From NCBI RefSeq assembly GCF_900119075.1, contig NZ_FPIP01000001.1:372001-436000 (forward strand): DNA of 64,000 bases. Direction: 5' to 3'. Under the pieces are notes generated by a model. The model made no database searches, was not told the origin of the DNA, and was given only the letters and a program-made list of their open reading frames with translations. Positions within the stretch are counted from its first letter, which is position 1, and every line of letters starts with the position of its first letter. This stretch comes from Ruminococcus flavefaciens. Lineage in GTDB: Bacteria; Bacillota; Clostridia; Oscillospirales; Ruminococcaceae. Positions 37,735-46,047 of the stretch are shown here, piece after piece. A program made the translations under genes and the position numbers.

Positions 37735-38178
37735 TTACTCGGCAGAGAGGATCTTGACCTCTAAAACTCCGTCGAGTTCAGTAATTGAATTGAGCTTGGC
37801 GAGTTCATCATTTGATTCGCCTGTGAGTCTGAGTGAAATATTTACCGCAGCAGCTCCGTCAACGGGGATACTCTGATTAACGGTAAGGATATTTGCATTC
37901 AGATCGTGAAGAAAAACAAGCGCACTTGAAAGCACTCCGGGACTATCACTGAGGAGAAGATACATATTGACTATCTTACGGTTAAAGAGTTCCTCGTAGG
38001 AAAAAACGCTGTCCTTGTACTTGTAGTAAGCGCTTCGTGAAATGCCGATACGTTTGCAGGCTGAGGCGAAGCTTTTTTCACCTTTCTGCGCCATAAGCTT
38101 TTTGACTTCCAGTACTTTTGTAAAGACCTCGGGAAGAATATTTGCATCGGCAACAATAAGCTGTGATTTGTTATCCAT
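37735..38178 (-). CDS. PheB-family (UPF0735) ACT-domain protein
   Basis: The 147-residue protein has an N-terminal helix-turn-helix-like segment (SFASACKRIGISRSAYYKYKD) and a C-terminal ACT domain (MYLLLSDSPGVLSSALVFLHDLNANIL). ACT domains bind amino acids to regulate metabolism. The family is often next to hom in Firmicutes, which suggests allosteric or transcriptional control of the homoserine branch. AAGGTGAT precedes the ATG; it is the first gene of the operon. Confidence 0.9.
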   Translation of the reverse strand: MDNKSQLIVADANILPEVFTKVLEVKKLMAQKGEKSFASACKRIGISRSAYYKYKDSVFSYEELFNRKIVNMYLLLSDSPGVLSSALVFLHDLNANILTVNQSIPVDGAAAVNISLRLTGESNDELAKLNSITELDGVLEVKILSAE

Positions 38179-38246
38179 AAAGAAATCACCTTATAAGTTA
38201 TTGTTAAATCGTCCGCCAGTGGTGAACAATTGTATTCTACTTAATT

Positions 38247-38275
38247 ACTATAACATTTTTTATAGGTTTTGTCAA
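38247..38275 (-). promoter_or_regulatory. Promoter of the ACT-protein-hom operon
   Basis: Minus strand TTGACA (38275-38270), 17 bp, TATAGT (38252-38247). The 70-nt leader shows no riboswitch or T-box. Confidence 0.8.
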
Positions 38276-38322
38276 TACCAAATAATTCCAGTTTTAGCTT
38301 ATGAAATTAGGTATCTTGACAA

Positions 38323-38351
38323 TAAAATATCCGCAGTATGAACTGCGGATA
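38323..38351 (+). terminator. Hairpin terminator of rarA (read on the minus strand)
   Basis: TATCCGCAGT/ACTGCGGATA, a perfect 10-bp stem with a 4-nt loop, 3 bp after the rarA stop; T residues follow on the minus strand, so it serves the minus-strand gene although the stem is symmetric. Confidence 0.8.
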
Positions 38352-38354
38352 GGT

Positions 38355-39629
38355 CTATTTATCATGTTTTTCCAGTATCTTTTGCCTGTACTGGTATGCA
38401 GCCTGCTCCTGCTTGTTATCGCCGAAATGGTAGTATACATGGTCAGCGATAGCGTCTGGGAGATACTGCTGTTTGACGTAATGGTCGGGGAAGTTATGGG
38501 GATAGAGATAATGCTGTCCAACGACTTTAGCACCCTTGCCGTCAAAGTGAACGTTCTGTAAATGACGAGGAAAATCAAGAGCGTCGCAGCTTTTTATATC
38601 TTCCAGTGCTGCGTCTATAGCCATGCAGGCGCTGTTTGATTTAGGAGCAGTAGCCATGAGTATGATAGCCTCTGCAATAGGCAGCTTAGCTTCGGGAAGT
38701 CCCAGCTGTAATGCGGAATCCACACAGGCTTTTACTATCGGAACAGCCATAGGATAGGCGAGACCGACGTCCTCGGAGGCTATGCAGAGCATACGCCTGC
38801 ACAGAGAGATTATATCACCAGCTGCGATAAGCCGAGCCGCATAGTGTAGCGCCGCATTTTCGTCTGAGCCGCGGACAGATTTATGGAACGCTGAGAGTAT
38901 ATCATAATGCTGGTCGCCGTCACGGTCATAGCGCATATTGCTGCGCTGGGCGAGAACTTCAAGGGAATCTTCGGTAACAGTTACCTTTCCGTCGGAGGCT
39001 TCACCGCAGACAACAGCGAGCTCCGCCGTATTCATAGCTTTTCGCACATCTCCGCCGCAGCTGTACGCAATCTTGGTTATGATATCATCTGAAGCTACGA
39101 CTTCATAGCCGTTTTCCTCGGACATTATGCGAAAGGCTCGTTTTATGGCGGGTATGAGTTGTTCTGCGGTAACAGGCTTGAACTCGAATACGGTACTTCG
39201 GCTGATAACTGCGTTATATACTGCAAAGTATGGGTTTTCGGTAGTCGAAGCAATAAGCGTGATATCACCGTTTTCGATGTATTCAAGGATACTCTGCTGC
39301 TGCTTTTTGTTGAGGTACTGTATCTCGTCAAGGTAGAGGAGAATGCCGTTTTCGCTGCCGAATGTGCCTATATCGGCAACAACGTCCTTGATATCGGACA
39401 GTGAAGCATTGGTGCCGTTGAGCTTGTACAGTGACATACCACAGTTTTCGGCGATAATACGGGCAACAGTTGTCTTTCCTACGCCTGACGGACCGTAGAA
39501 TATCATATTCGGGACAGTTCCGCTTTCGATTATGCGTCGGAGCGGCTTGCCCTCGGCGAGGATATGTTCCTGACCGACCACGTCGGCAAGAGTTTTTGGG
39601 CGTATTTTATCGGCTAAAGGTGCAGACAT
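38355..39629 (-). CDS. rarA: Replication-associated recombination protein A (RarA/MgsA)
   Basis: The 424-residue AAA+ ATPase has Walker A GPSGVGKTT, Walker B ILLYLDEIQYLNKKQQ, sensor-like STTENPYFAV, and the C-terminal tetramerisation domain with HYAARLIAAGDIISLCRRML and NFPDHYVKQQYLP. RarA acts at stalled replication forks. AAAGGAG precedes ATG 39629. It is the last of three genes on this strand, after the VOC and DUF3795 genes. Confidence 0.95.
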   Translation of the reverse strand: MSAPLADKIRPKTLADVVGQEHILAEGKPLRRIIESGTVPNMIFYGPSGVGKTTVARIIAENCGMSLYKLNGTNASLSDIKDVVADIGTFGSENGILLYLDEIQYLNKKQQQSILEYIENGDITLIASTTENPYFAVYNAVISRSTVFEFKPVTAEQLIPAIKRAFRIMSEENGYEVVASDDIITKIAYSCGGDVRKAMNTAELAVVCGEASDGKVTVTEDSLEVLAQRSNMRYDRDGDQHYDILSAFHKSVRGSDENAALHYAARLIAAGDIISLCRRMLCIASEDVGLAYPMAVPIVKACVDSALQLGLPEAKLPIAEAIILMATAPKSNSACMAIDAALEDIKSCDALDFPRHLQNVHFDGKGAKVVGQHYLYPHNFPDHYVKQQYLPDAIADHVYYHFGDNKQEQAAYQYRQKILEKHDK

Positions 39630-39647
39630 AACGTTTCTCCTTTCATT

Positions 39648-39998
39648 TTACTTTGCAGGTGCGGTGATTTCAATGTGATTCCCCTCTGAATCAACAAATT
39701 CAGCCACCCAGTTGTTTCCAATACGGGTTACAGGAAAGCATATCTCTTTTTCGTTAAGCTTTTCATTCAGGCGGTCAATACTTTCAACACTGATACTTGG
39801 CAGGCAGTTGCTGCCGAAAGTGTGCAGTTCATTCTTCTTTTCATAGGCAAATAAGCCCAATCGAAAACCGTTTACATCGAAAACGCTGTAAACATCATCT
39901 TTTTCGGTTACTTTCTGCTCAAAAAGCTCCTCGTAGAACTTTATAGCTCTTTCCATGTTTTTAACGCACAGATAGAGCGACTTTATGTTAATTCCCAT
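39648..39998 (-). CDS. VOC (glyoxalase/bleomycin-resistance) superfamily protein
   Basis: The 116-residue protein has two beta-alpha-beta-beta-beta units: SLYLCVKNMERAIKFYEELF at the start and EFVDSEGNHIEI at the end, with the possible metal ligands His and Glu in the latter. Substrate unknown. There is no strong ribosome site; the gene begins 8 bp after the DUF3795 stop, so coupled translation is likely. Confidence 0.85.
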   Translation of the reverse strand: MGINIKSLYLCVKNMERAIKFYEELFEQKVTEKDDVYSVFDVNGFRLGLFAYEKKNELHTFGSNCLPSISVESIDRLNEKLNEKEICFPVTRIGNNWVAEFVDSEGNHIEITAPAK

Positions 39999-40006
39999 AT
40001 TATGAA

Positions 40007-40405
40007 TCAGCGTTTACCTGTTTGAATAAAACGTATCAAGGCTTCGATATCGTCGAAATCATCATAATCGCCGATAATGCCTTCTCTGTGGTAAACAATA
40101 CCTGCTTTTTCATTTTTTTCAAGACAGTCCAGAAGCTCATCAACGCCAAATCTTCTTGCATATTCCGCAAAAGCGCGAGCTTTTATTTTGTCCGCATATA
40201 AACCTTTGCGGCAGTCTTTCGGTTCACACTCATAGCAGCCGTTTATGTTCTTTTCAATTACGCATTTTCTGTTTACGCACCATTCTGCGTCCTTGCACCA
40301 TGCAAGATCAAGAAATCCATCGCGTTTGCAGCCTTTACATTCAACATTTTCAGAGCACAGGCAGCAAGCCAGTCCGCATCTGGCTATTCCGAGTTCGCGT
40401 TTCAT
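40007..40405 (-). CDS. DUF3795 cysteine-rich protein
   Basis: The 132-residue protein has a dense N-terminal cysteine pattern: ARCGLACCLCSENVECKGC, then CKDAEWC, C-V and GCYECEPKDC, the DUF3795 signature, followed by a helical acidic C-terminal part. Probably binds zinc or an iron-sulfur cluster; function unknown. AGGAG lies 6 nt before the ATG. Confidence 0.87.
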   Translation of the reverse strand: MKRELGIARCGLACCLCSENVECKGCKRDGFLDLAWCKDAEWCVNRKCVIEKNINGCYECEPKDCRKGLYADKIKARAFAEYARRFGVDELLDCLEKNEKAGIVYHREGIIGDYDDFDDIEALIRFIQTGKR

Positions 40406-40431
40406 AGTATACTCCTATAATTATAAAAATC

Positions 40432-40458
40432 AAGGGACGGACAGCTCGTCCGTCCCTT
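40432..40458 (-). terminator. Terminator of glyA
   Basis: AAGGGACGGAC/GTCCGTCCCTT perfect 11-bp stem with a 5-nt loop, followed by GATTTTTA on the minus strand. Confidence 0.92.
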
Positions 40459-40470
40459 ATTGGCTATTGA

Positions 40471-41727
40471 TTACTTGTAAAGTGGGAACTTCTCGCAGAT
40501 AGCGTTTACGCCTGCACGGATCTCGTCAGCCTTGTTCTCGAAATCTGTAGCGCAGAGGTAGATGTACTCAGCGATCTTTTCCATTTCCTCGATGCCAAGA
40601 CCTCTTGTTGTAACAGCAGGAGTACCAATTCTGATACCGCTTGTTACGAAAGGCTTCTCAGGATCATTGTGGATAGCGTTCTTGTTTACTGTGATATAAA
40701 CCTCGTCGAGTCTGCGCTCAAGCTCCTTACCTGTGATGTTGAAAGGACGAAGGTCAACCAGCATGAGGTGGTTGTCTGTACCGCCTGAAACGAGGTTGAA
40801 GCCTCTCTTGAGGAGTCCGTCAGCAAGCGCCTTAGCGTTAGCAACAATTCTCTGCTGATAGTACTTGAACTCAGGCTTGAGAGCCTCGCCGAAGCATACA
40901 GCCTTAGCAGCGATAGTGTGCATAAGAGGACCGCCCTGTGTGCCTGGGAAGATAGCAGAGTTGATCTTCTTAGCGAGGAACTCGTTGTTTGTAAGGATAA
41001 GACCGCCTCTTGGTCCGCGGAGAGTCTTATGTGTAGTAGTTGTTGTGATATCAGCATATGGAACAGGTGACTCGTGGCAGCCTGCTGCAACAAGACCTGC
41101 AATGTGAGCCATATCTACCATAAGGAGTGCACCCACAGCTCTTGCGATCTCTGAAAGACGCTTGAAGTCGATAGCACGGGGATAAGCAGAAGCACCTGCA
41201 ACGATAAGACGAGGCTTTGTCTTGTTAGCAAGCTTGTAAAGCTCATCGTAGTTTATTGTCTCTGTCTCGTCGTCAAGACCGTATGAAACGAAGTTGAAGT
41301 ACTTACCTGAAAGGTTTACAGGTGAGCCGTGTGTAAGGTGACCGCCGTCAGCAAGGCTCATACCGAGAACTGTATCGCCGGGCTGGAGAACAGCAAAGTA
41401 TACAGCTGTGTTAGCCTGTGCGCCCGAATGAGGCTGAACGTTAGCGTACTTAGCGCCGAAGAGCTTGCAGGCTCTCTCAATAGCGATCGACTCTACTTCG
41501 TCAACGCACTGACATCCACCGTAGTAACGCTTTCCGGGATAACCTTCAGCATACTTGTTTGTAAGAACGCTGCCCATAGCTGCCATAACAGCAGGGGATA
41601 CTATATTTTCGCTTGCGATCAGCTCAAGGTTTCTCTGCTGACGAGCAAGCTCCTTGCCCATAGCTTCGCCTACAGCAGGATCGTAGCTGCTTACGAAGCC
41701 GATTGAATCCATAAGATCGTTGTACAT
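40471..41727 (-). CDS. glyA: Serine hydroxymethyltransferase
   Basis: The 418-residue PLP enzyme interconverts serine and glycine with tetrahydrofolate, the main source of one-carbon units. PLP lysine in [29 protein letters not shown] and [13 protein letters not shown] near the N-terminus are family signatures. AAAGGAG is 8 nt before ATG 41727, which excludes the upstream in-frame codon at 41736. Single gene with promoter and terminator. Confidence 0.97.
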   Translation of the reverse strand: MYNDLMDSIGFVSSYDPAVGEAMGKELARQQRNLELIASENIVSPAVMAAMGSVLTNKYAEGYPGKRYYGGCQCVDEVESIAIERACKLFGAKYANVQPHSGAQANTAVYFAVLQPGDTVLGMSLADGGHLTHGSPVNLSGKYFNFVSYGLDDETETINYDELYKLANKTKPRLIVAGASAYPRAIDFKRLSEIARAVGALLMVDMAHIAGLVAAGCHESPVPYADITTTTTHKTLRGPRGGLILTNNEFLAKKINSAIFPGTQGGPLMHTIAAKAVCFGEALKPEFKYYQQRIVANAKALADGLLKRGFNLVSGGTDNHLMLVDLRPFNITGKELERRLDEVYITVNKNAIHNDPEKPFVTSGIRIGTPAVTTRGLGIEEMEKIAEYIYLCATDFENKADEIRAGVNAICEKFPLYK

Positions 41728-41777
41728 TATAAGCACTCCTTTAATAATAGTGTTCTGCGCAAATGCATTACTTTATA

Positions 41778-41806
41778 ATTATACATTATATTTCTATAAA
41801 TTTCAA
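41778..41806 (-). promoter_or_regulatory. Promoter of glyA
   Basis: Minus strand TTGAAA (41806-41801), 17 bp, TATAAT (41783-41778). Confidence 0.75.
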
Positions 41807-41850
41807 TAGGAAAAACGAAAAAAATTCATAAAATTATTTATTCAATAAAG

Positions 41851-41890
41851 AAAGCCCCGAAAGCGCTTGGAGATGTCTTTCGGGAGCTTT
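41851..41890 (-). terminator. Terminator after the DinB-like gene
   Basis: AAAGCCCCGAAAG pairs with CTTTCGGG-A-GCTTT (one bulge) around a 13-nt loop, just after the stop at 41892. Confidence 0.8.
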
Positions 41891-41891
41891 G

Positions 41892-42548
41892 TCATTTCTG
41901 TATCTTGTTTTTTATACGTATCGCAGCTTCTGTGTGCATTATCCAGTGACGTGAAAAGGGCATCTGTATAAGTCCGCGGATATCCTTGCCGCACCAGTAA
42001 TCAATGAGCCAGACAGCATTTTCGTCATTGCTGACACAGGTTGAGCTTTCAAGAGCCTTTCTGCGCTCTGAGGATATCTTATTTTTCAGCATATCAAAGG
42101 GTAAACTGCTGATAATACTTTCGGTACTTGCTTTTACATCATGTATATAGCTGTAAAGCACATCTATATTAAGCTGAGCCGAAAACTCTGCAATTTCTTC
42201 TCTTATAAGCTCATTTCCTGTCGTTATGATAGGGGCACCTGTACGATTCTGATAATCAGCAGTGAAAAACACCTGCTCATCGTTTTTTATAAGTGTGTGC
42301 GCAACTATATCCTCGATTCGGAAGATATGCCATAAGGAATAGGCGATAGTTTTGCTGTGATATCCCTCCGCATTGACAAAGGGGATAGCATTGAAGTCCT
42401 CGCGTGAAAGCTCAGTCCTGAATGAATCTATAGTCTGCATAAGCTGATTCCTGAGTTCAAAGAGCGTATCCAAGCCGTTTTGAAAAGAATCTTTCTTTTT
42501 CAGTTGTACTTGTATTGTTTTATTGAGTTCAGACCATTCTTTGTTCAA
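41892..42548 (-). CDS. DinB-like four-helix protein
   Basis: The 218-residue all-helical protein has the DinB/YfiT-type metal histidines spread as expected: YHSKTIAYSLWHIFRIEDIV and SRHWIMHTEAAI near the C-terminus. Members include thiol transferases and DNA-damage-inducible proteins; substrate unknown. I favour TTG at 42548 as start because AGGTGAT lies 4-8 nt upstream; GTG at 42557 overlaps that site. Last gene of a four-gene unit with the dockerin protein. Confidence 0.72.
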   Translation of the reverse strand: MNKEWSELNKTIQVQLKKKDSFQNGLDTLFELRNQLMQTIDSFRTELSREDFNAIPFVNAEGYHSKTIAYSLWHIFRIEDIVAHTLIKNDEQVFFTADYQNRTGAPIITTGNELIREEIAEFSAQLNIDVLYSYIHDVKASTESIISSLPFDMLKNKISSERRKALESSTCVSNDENAVWLIDYWCGKDIRGLIQMPFSRHWIMHTEAAIRIKNKIQK

Positions 42549-42565
42549 GGCTATCACCTGCAGTA

Positions 42566-43549
42566 TTATTTAGTACCGAGTATTTTGTCATAGTCAAGGA
42601 AGCTTTCCCAGTCCATGAATTCCTTTGATGTTGAAGTTTTTGCGTAATAATTCAGTATATATGAAGCGTCACGGGCGTTTACAGCACCGTCCATATTTAC
42701 GTCAGCAAGCTTTATGAACTTATCCGAAACGGTATAGTTCTTTGAAGCAGCCATATTTGCATATGCATTCAGTACCGCGGAAGCGTCCACAGAGTTTATG
42801 TATCCGTCCTCGTTTACATCGCCGAGGTCTCTGTAGCAGACTATATCAAACTGACAAAGAGATTTTGTGTCTCCAAGAGGGTACACGGTTATCGTAGCCT
42901 TATCCGACTTGGCAAAAGCTTCCGAAAGGGAAGAAGGGGAGGCTTTGCAGCTTGCGGAAATATCAACTACATTTTCTTCAGTGATATAATTGCCGTTTTT
43001 GTCCTTTTCAGGCTTCTGAACAGTCTTTTTTACCGAGACTTCGAGTCCGTCAAGAATAACATTGCCTTTTGTCGAGAAATAACGGTATTTCTTTGGTGAA
43101 TTCTTGAATGTTATCGTAGCTGTCTGCGATAAAGCGTGGATAGTATAATCATTATCCGCAAATGAGGGAGTTATGTCCCATGCATAAAAGTCCTGTTCGG
43201 TATTTACTCCGAGATGCTTGTGTAGTGAAGATGTATCCACGGATTTATAGTTTATAGGATCGCCTTCCTCGACCTCAACAGTTTTCATAAGCTTGCCGTC
43301 AAAATCAAGGAACTTGATGATATATGTTTTCAGTGTAGTAGGTTCGGTAGTTGGTTCTGTAGTAGCCGTTGTAGTTTCAGTTGTTAATGAAGTTGTTGTT
43401 CCTGAGCTTTTTGTTGTGTTTACCGTAGTTGCAGCTATGGCGTTAGTTCCGCTGTTGGTTGTAGCTGAGCCTGCTGTGAATACAGCAAGTCCTGCTGCGG
43501 AAACAAAAACAGCTGAAATTACAGCTGAGACAATACTTTTTATATTCAT
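42566..43549 (-). CDS. Exported dockerin-containing protein
   Basis: The 327-residue protein has a signal peptide (MNIKSIVSAVISAVFVSAAG, likely cleaved near residue 30), a Thr-rich linker (about 35-70), a beta module of about 55 residues like a Listeria-Bacteroides (InlB-type) repeat (IIKFLDFDGKLMKTVEVEEG), a second region of unknown fold, and a C-terminal type I dockerin with two Ca loops, DVNEDGYINSVD and DVNMDGAVNARD. It should attach to a scaffoldin. It has no recognisable catalytic domain. AGGTGG lies before ATG 43549. Confidence 0.85.
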   Translation of the reverse strand: MNIKSIVSAVISAVFVSAAGLAVFTAGSATTNSGTNAIAATTVNTTKSSGTTTSLTTETTTATTEPTTEPTTLKTYIIKFLDFDGKLMKTVEVEEGDPINYKSVDTSSLHKHLGVNTEQDFYAWDITPSFADNDYTIHALSQTATITFKNSPKKYRYFSTKGNVILDGLEVSVKKTVQKPEKDKNGNYITEENVVDISASCKASPSSLSEAFAKSDKATITVYPLGDTKSLCQFDIVCYRDLGDVNEDGYINSVDASAVLNAYANMAASKNYTVSDKFIKLADVNMDGAVNARDASYILNYYAKTSTSKEFMDWESFLDYDKILGTK

Positions 43550-43560
43550 TCGATTACCAC

Positions 43561-43839
43561 CTAACCTTGCCAAACGCAGAATAATCTGCAAAATTTTGAA
43601 AGCCTTTGACATACTCTTGCATAGTGTTCAAGTTTAAGCTTGCGAAGCATAAAATTCGCGTAGATAAACTGCTGAGTTTCTTCGTCAAAGGCGTATATCG
43701 CAAAAAGGATAACTTCATCTTCTTTAAGTTCGGATGAAGCTTCAACTGCCATGGAATGATACTCTTCAAATCTTTCTTCAATATCTTCAAGCCTGTAAAA
43801 GCCATGATAGATAAAGTCGATATAAAGATCAATATCCAT
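43561..43839 (-). CDS. Unknown 92-residue acidic protein
   Basis: I do not recognise this protein. It is rich in Glu, Tyr and Phe in its first two thirds (IYHGFYRLEDIEERFEEYH) and ends with a basic, Cys-containing tail. No signal peptide. AAAGGAG lies 9-12 nt before the ATG. It sits between a small membrane protein and the dockerin protein in the same unit, so a role in that envelope-linked group is possible. Confidence 0.6.
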   Translation of the reverse strand: MDIDLYIDFIYHGFYRLEDIEERFEEYHSMAVEASSELKEDEVILFAIYAFDEETQQFIYANFMLRKLKLEHYARVCQRLSKFCRLFCVWQG

Positions 43840-43854
43840 AATATATGACTCCTT

Positions 43855-44106
43855 TTATTGATCTTTGGTTTCTTCGGAACTGTTCTTTTCTGATCTGCTG
43901 ATGCTGTTTTTTTTGATCTTGAAGCTGACAAATCCTGCAATAACAGCAGTTATTATGAATACAGCTATCATAATGCATATGATAATGCTTTTGGGAATAT
44001 CAGTTTTGTTTGAAGCTTCAGCTGCAAAAGCGTTCGTGCATGATGAAAATGATAGAAACGCTATTGTAAAAGCCGATAAAAGGACATTGATAACTCTTTT
44101 ATGCAT
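43855..44106 (-). CDS. Small exported single-anchor membrane protein
   Basis: The 83-residue product has a signal peptide (MHKRVINVLLSAFTIAFLSF, cut near AFAA), a short exposed stretch, one membrane helix (SIIICIMIAVFIITAVIAGF) and a charged cytoplasmic tail (KIKKNSISRSEKNSSEE). AAGGAG precedes ATG 44106. First gene of the unit leading to the dockerin protein; no family recognised. Confidence 0.68.
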   Translation of the reverse strand: MHKRVINVLLSAFTIAFLSFSSCTNAFAAEASNKTDIPKSIIICIMIAVFIITAVIAGFVSFKIKKNSISRSEKNSSEETKDQ

Positions 44107-44129
44107 ACTTTCAGCTCCTTCCATTCGCT

Positions 44130-44158
44130 ATTATAACATATTTTTTTTAAAATAGCAA
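44130..44158 (-). promoter_or_regulatory. Promoter of the dockerin-protein operon
   Basis: Minus strand TTGCTA (44158-44153), 17 bp, TATAAT (44135-44130); the leader is only about 17 nt. Confidence 0.7.
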
Positions 44159-44249
44159 GGAACGAGGCAAAAAACTACAATTTTTTCATTAAAGCTCAGT
44201 GTCAAATTAGAAAACAGAAAAGATTTTTCAGTATTTTTGAAAAAAGTGC

Positions 44250-44278
44250 TTGACAAAGCATTATAATGATGATATAAT
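44250..44278 (+). promoter_or_regulatory. Promoter of tRNA-Pro
   Basis: Consensus TTGACA (44250-44255), 17 bp, TATAAT (44273-44278). Confidence 0.85.
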
Positions 44279-44308
44279 ATATAACGTTGATTGCGATAAC
44301 GAAACCGT

Positions 44309-44384
44309 CTGGGTGTGGCGCAGTTGGTAGCGCGCTACCTTGGGGTGGTAGAGGCCGTGGGTTCAAGTCCCGTCACTCAGACCA
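44309..44384 (+). tRNA. tRNA-Pro (GGG)
   Basis: All four arms fold: acceptor CTGGGTG/CACTCAG, D stem GCGC/GCGC, anticodon stem CTACC/GGTAG with loop TTGGGGT (anticodon GGG), T loop TTCAAGT. The CCA end is encoded. Confidence 0.93.
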
Positions 44385-44404
44385 ATGCGATCAGCATACC
44401 CCAG

Positions 44405-44436
44405 AAAACCGATACTCAAATGAGTATCGGTTTTTT
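44405..44436 (+). terminator. Terminator of tRNA-Pro
   Basis: AAAACCGATACTCA/TGAGTATCGGTTTT perfect 14-bp stem with a 2-nt centre, followed by T residues. Confidence 0.92.
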
Positions 44437-44508
44437 CCATATATATGATTCTACAATATGCATAATTATAACGATTGATAATTATCTGTATTTTTTATTT
44501 GGAAAATA

Positions 44509-44538
44509 TTGACACATATGTATAAATGATGATATAAT
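44509..44538 (+). promoter_or_regulatory. Promoter of the aquaporin gene
   Basis: TTGACA (44509-44514), 18 bp, TATAAT (44533-44538). Confidence 0.75.
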
Positions 44539-44589
44539 TAATTTATCGGTATATCCGAAATATTTTTTATATGTTAAGGAGGCAAATTC

Positions 44590-45375
44590 ATGGAATCAAT
44601 CAAAAAATATGTGGCAGAAGTTATAGGTACATTCGTACTTGTTCTTCTTGGCTGCGGTACGGCAATGCTGGTCGGCTGTGACGCTAAGAACGGTGGGGGA
44701 TATATCCTGACTGCTCTTGCATTCGGTCTTGTTATTGTCGGTATGGCTTACTGCGTGGGAAATATTTCAGGCTGTCATATCAATCCTGCAGTTTCTCTTG
44801 CAGTTTTGGTAAGCGGTGGAATGACATTCACTGACTTTGTCGGTTATGTAGTTTCACAGTGTCTTGGCGCTATAGCAGGCGCAGGTACATTGAAGCTTAT
44901 CTTTGAACTTGGCGATGTTACAGATATGACAGGCGGATACGGTGCAAACGGTCTTGCAGGCGTTAACGGAAATGCAGGCGCAGGCGTTATCGTAGAGATA
45001 GTTCTTACATTCATTTTCGTACTCACAATTCTCGGTGTTACATCTAAGAATGCTAAGCACGGCTCATTCGGCGGACTTATAATCGGTCTTACACTTACAC
45101 TGGTTCATATCTTTGGAATCGGTCTTACAGGTACTTCTGTAAATCCTGCAAGAAGCCTTGGACCTGCAATTTTAGCAGGCGGAGACGCTCTCAATGATCT
45201 CTGGGTATTTATTGTCGGACCGTTTGTTGGCGCTTCAATTGCTGCTGTAGTTTATAAATGTCTTGAGCCTGCTGCAAAGGCTGCTCCTGCACCTGTTGAG
45301 AAAGCTGCTGCTGCAAGCAAAAATACATCTTCAGCTAAGCCTGCAAACCACAACAATAAAAAGAAGAAAAATTAA
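44590..45375 (+). CDS. MIP-family channel (aquaporin)
   Basis: The 261-residue channel has two half-helix NPA motifs, INPAVSLAVL and SVNPARSLGP, in six membrane helices. The second motif context (GLTGTSVNPARSLGPAI) is the water-channel (AqpZ-type) form rather than the glycerol facilitator form (NPARD). The C-terminal tail is an Ala/Lys/Asn-rich low-complexity stretch of about 35 residues ending in NNKKKKN, unusual for the family. TAAGGAGG precedes the ATG. Confidence 0.92.
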   Translation: MESIKKYVAEVIGTFVLVLLGCGTAMLVGCDAKNGGGYILTALAFGLVIVGMAYCVGNISGCHINPAVSLAVLVSGGMTFTDFVGYVVSQCLGAIAGAGTLKLIFELGDVTDMTGGYGANGLAGVNGNAGAGVIVEIVLTFIFVLTILGVTSKNAKHGSFGGLIIGLTLTLVHIFGIGLTGTSVNPARSLGPAILAGGDALNDLWVFIVGPFVGASIAAVVYKCLEPAAKAAPAPVEKAAAASKNTSSAKPANHNNKKKKN

Positions 45376-45383
45376 TCTCAAGA

Positions 45384-45412
45384 AAGCTCCCGATATGGGA
45401 GCATTTCTTTTT
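45384..45412 (+). terminator. Terminator of the aquaporin gene
   Basis: GCTCCC/GGGAGC stem with a GATAT loop followed by ATTTCTTTTT. Confidence 0.8.
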
Positions 45413-45423
45413 GCCATGAAATC

Positions 45424-45452
45424 TTGAATTCCTTACAGAGAAGTGATATAAT
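45424..45452 (+). promoter_or_regulatory. Promoter of the nudix-xer unit
   Basis: TTGAAT (45424-45429), 17 bp, TATAAT (45447-45452). Confidence 0.65.
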
Positions 45453-45472
45453 AACTATAATGAATTTAAAGA

Positions 45473-45508
45473 CAAAGTTTCACCAAATCAAAGTTTGGTG
45501 AAACTTTG
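45473..45508 (+). promoter_or_regulatory. Perfect 15-bp stem-loop in the nudix leader
   Basis: CAAAGTTTCACCAAA and TTTGGTGAAACTTTG are exact complements around TCAAAG. It starts about 14 nt after the predicted transcription start and ends 23 nt before the ATG. No T-run follows, so it is not a terminator; it may stabilise the mRNA or be an operator. Confidence 0.6.
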
Positions 45509-45531
45509 CAAACGAAAATGAGGTTGGATTT

Positions 45532-46047
45532 ATGAAACAGCTCTTTAAAATAGATCTGAAGGATTATGACGAAAGCTATAGACGCTTTAAACGTCCGTCT
45601 GTAAGAGGCGTAATTATAGCTGATAATAAAGTCGCAATGGTTTACAGCCATAAATATGACTATTATAAATTTCCTGGCGGCGGAATTGAAAATGATGAAG
45701 ATCACATTGAAACGCTTAAACGCGAAGTTCTTGAAGAAACCGGTTTAACTGTTCTTGATGATTCGATTCGTGAACTTGGTTCTGTGGTTCGTATTCAGAA
45801 AAGCCGATTTGCTGAAAATGAGATCTTTGAACAGGAAAACTTTTATTATCTGTGTGATGTTGAAGATTCTGTAAAAACACAATCCTTAGACGAATACGAA
45901 CTTGATGAAGGCTTTGCCCTGAGATTTGTTTCTCCCAAAGACGCTATTCTAACAAATAGAACCCACGATCACGGCGATTATGACCTTATACTTATTGAAC
46001 GTGAAGCCCGTGTTCTTGAATACCTTATAGAGAATGATTATTTATGA
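45532..46047 (+). CDS. Nudix hydrolase
   Basis: The 171-residue protein contains the Nudix box G-x5-E-x7-REVLEETGL (starting GGIENDEDH). GAGGTTGG precedes the ATG. Its last four bases overlap the start of the recombinase gene (ATGA). Substrate unknown; the two Nudix proteins in this window are not close paralogues by eye. Confidence 0.9.
   Translation: MKQLFKIDLKDYDESYRRFKRPSVRGVIIADNKVAMVYSHKYDYYKFPGGGIENDEDHIETLKREVLEETGLTVLDDSIRELGSVVRIQKSRFAENEIFEQENFYYLCDVEDSVKTQSLDEYELDEGFALRFVSPKDAILTNRTHDHGDYDLILIEREARVLEYLIENDYL

Noticed and set aside
43293..43637. Val-rich plus-strand frame opposite the dockerin protein
   Set aside because: Antisense of the Thr-rich linker, a low-complexity effect.
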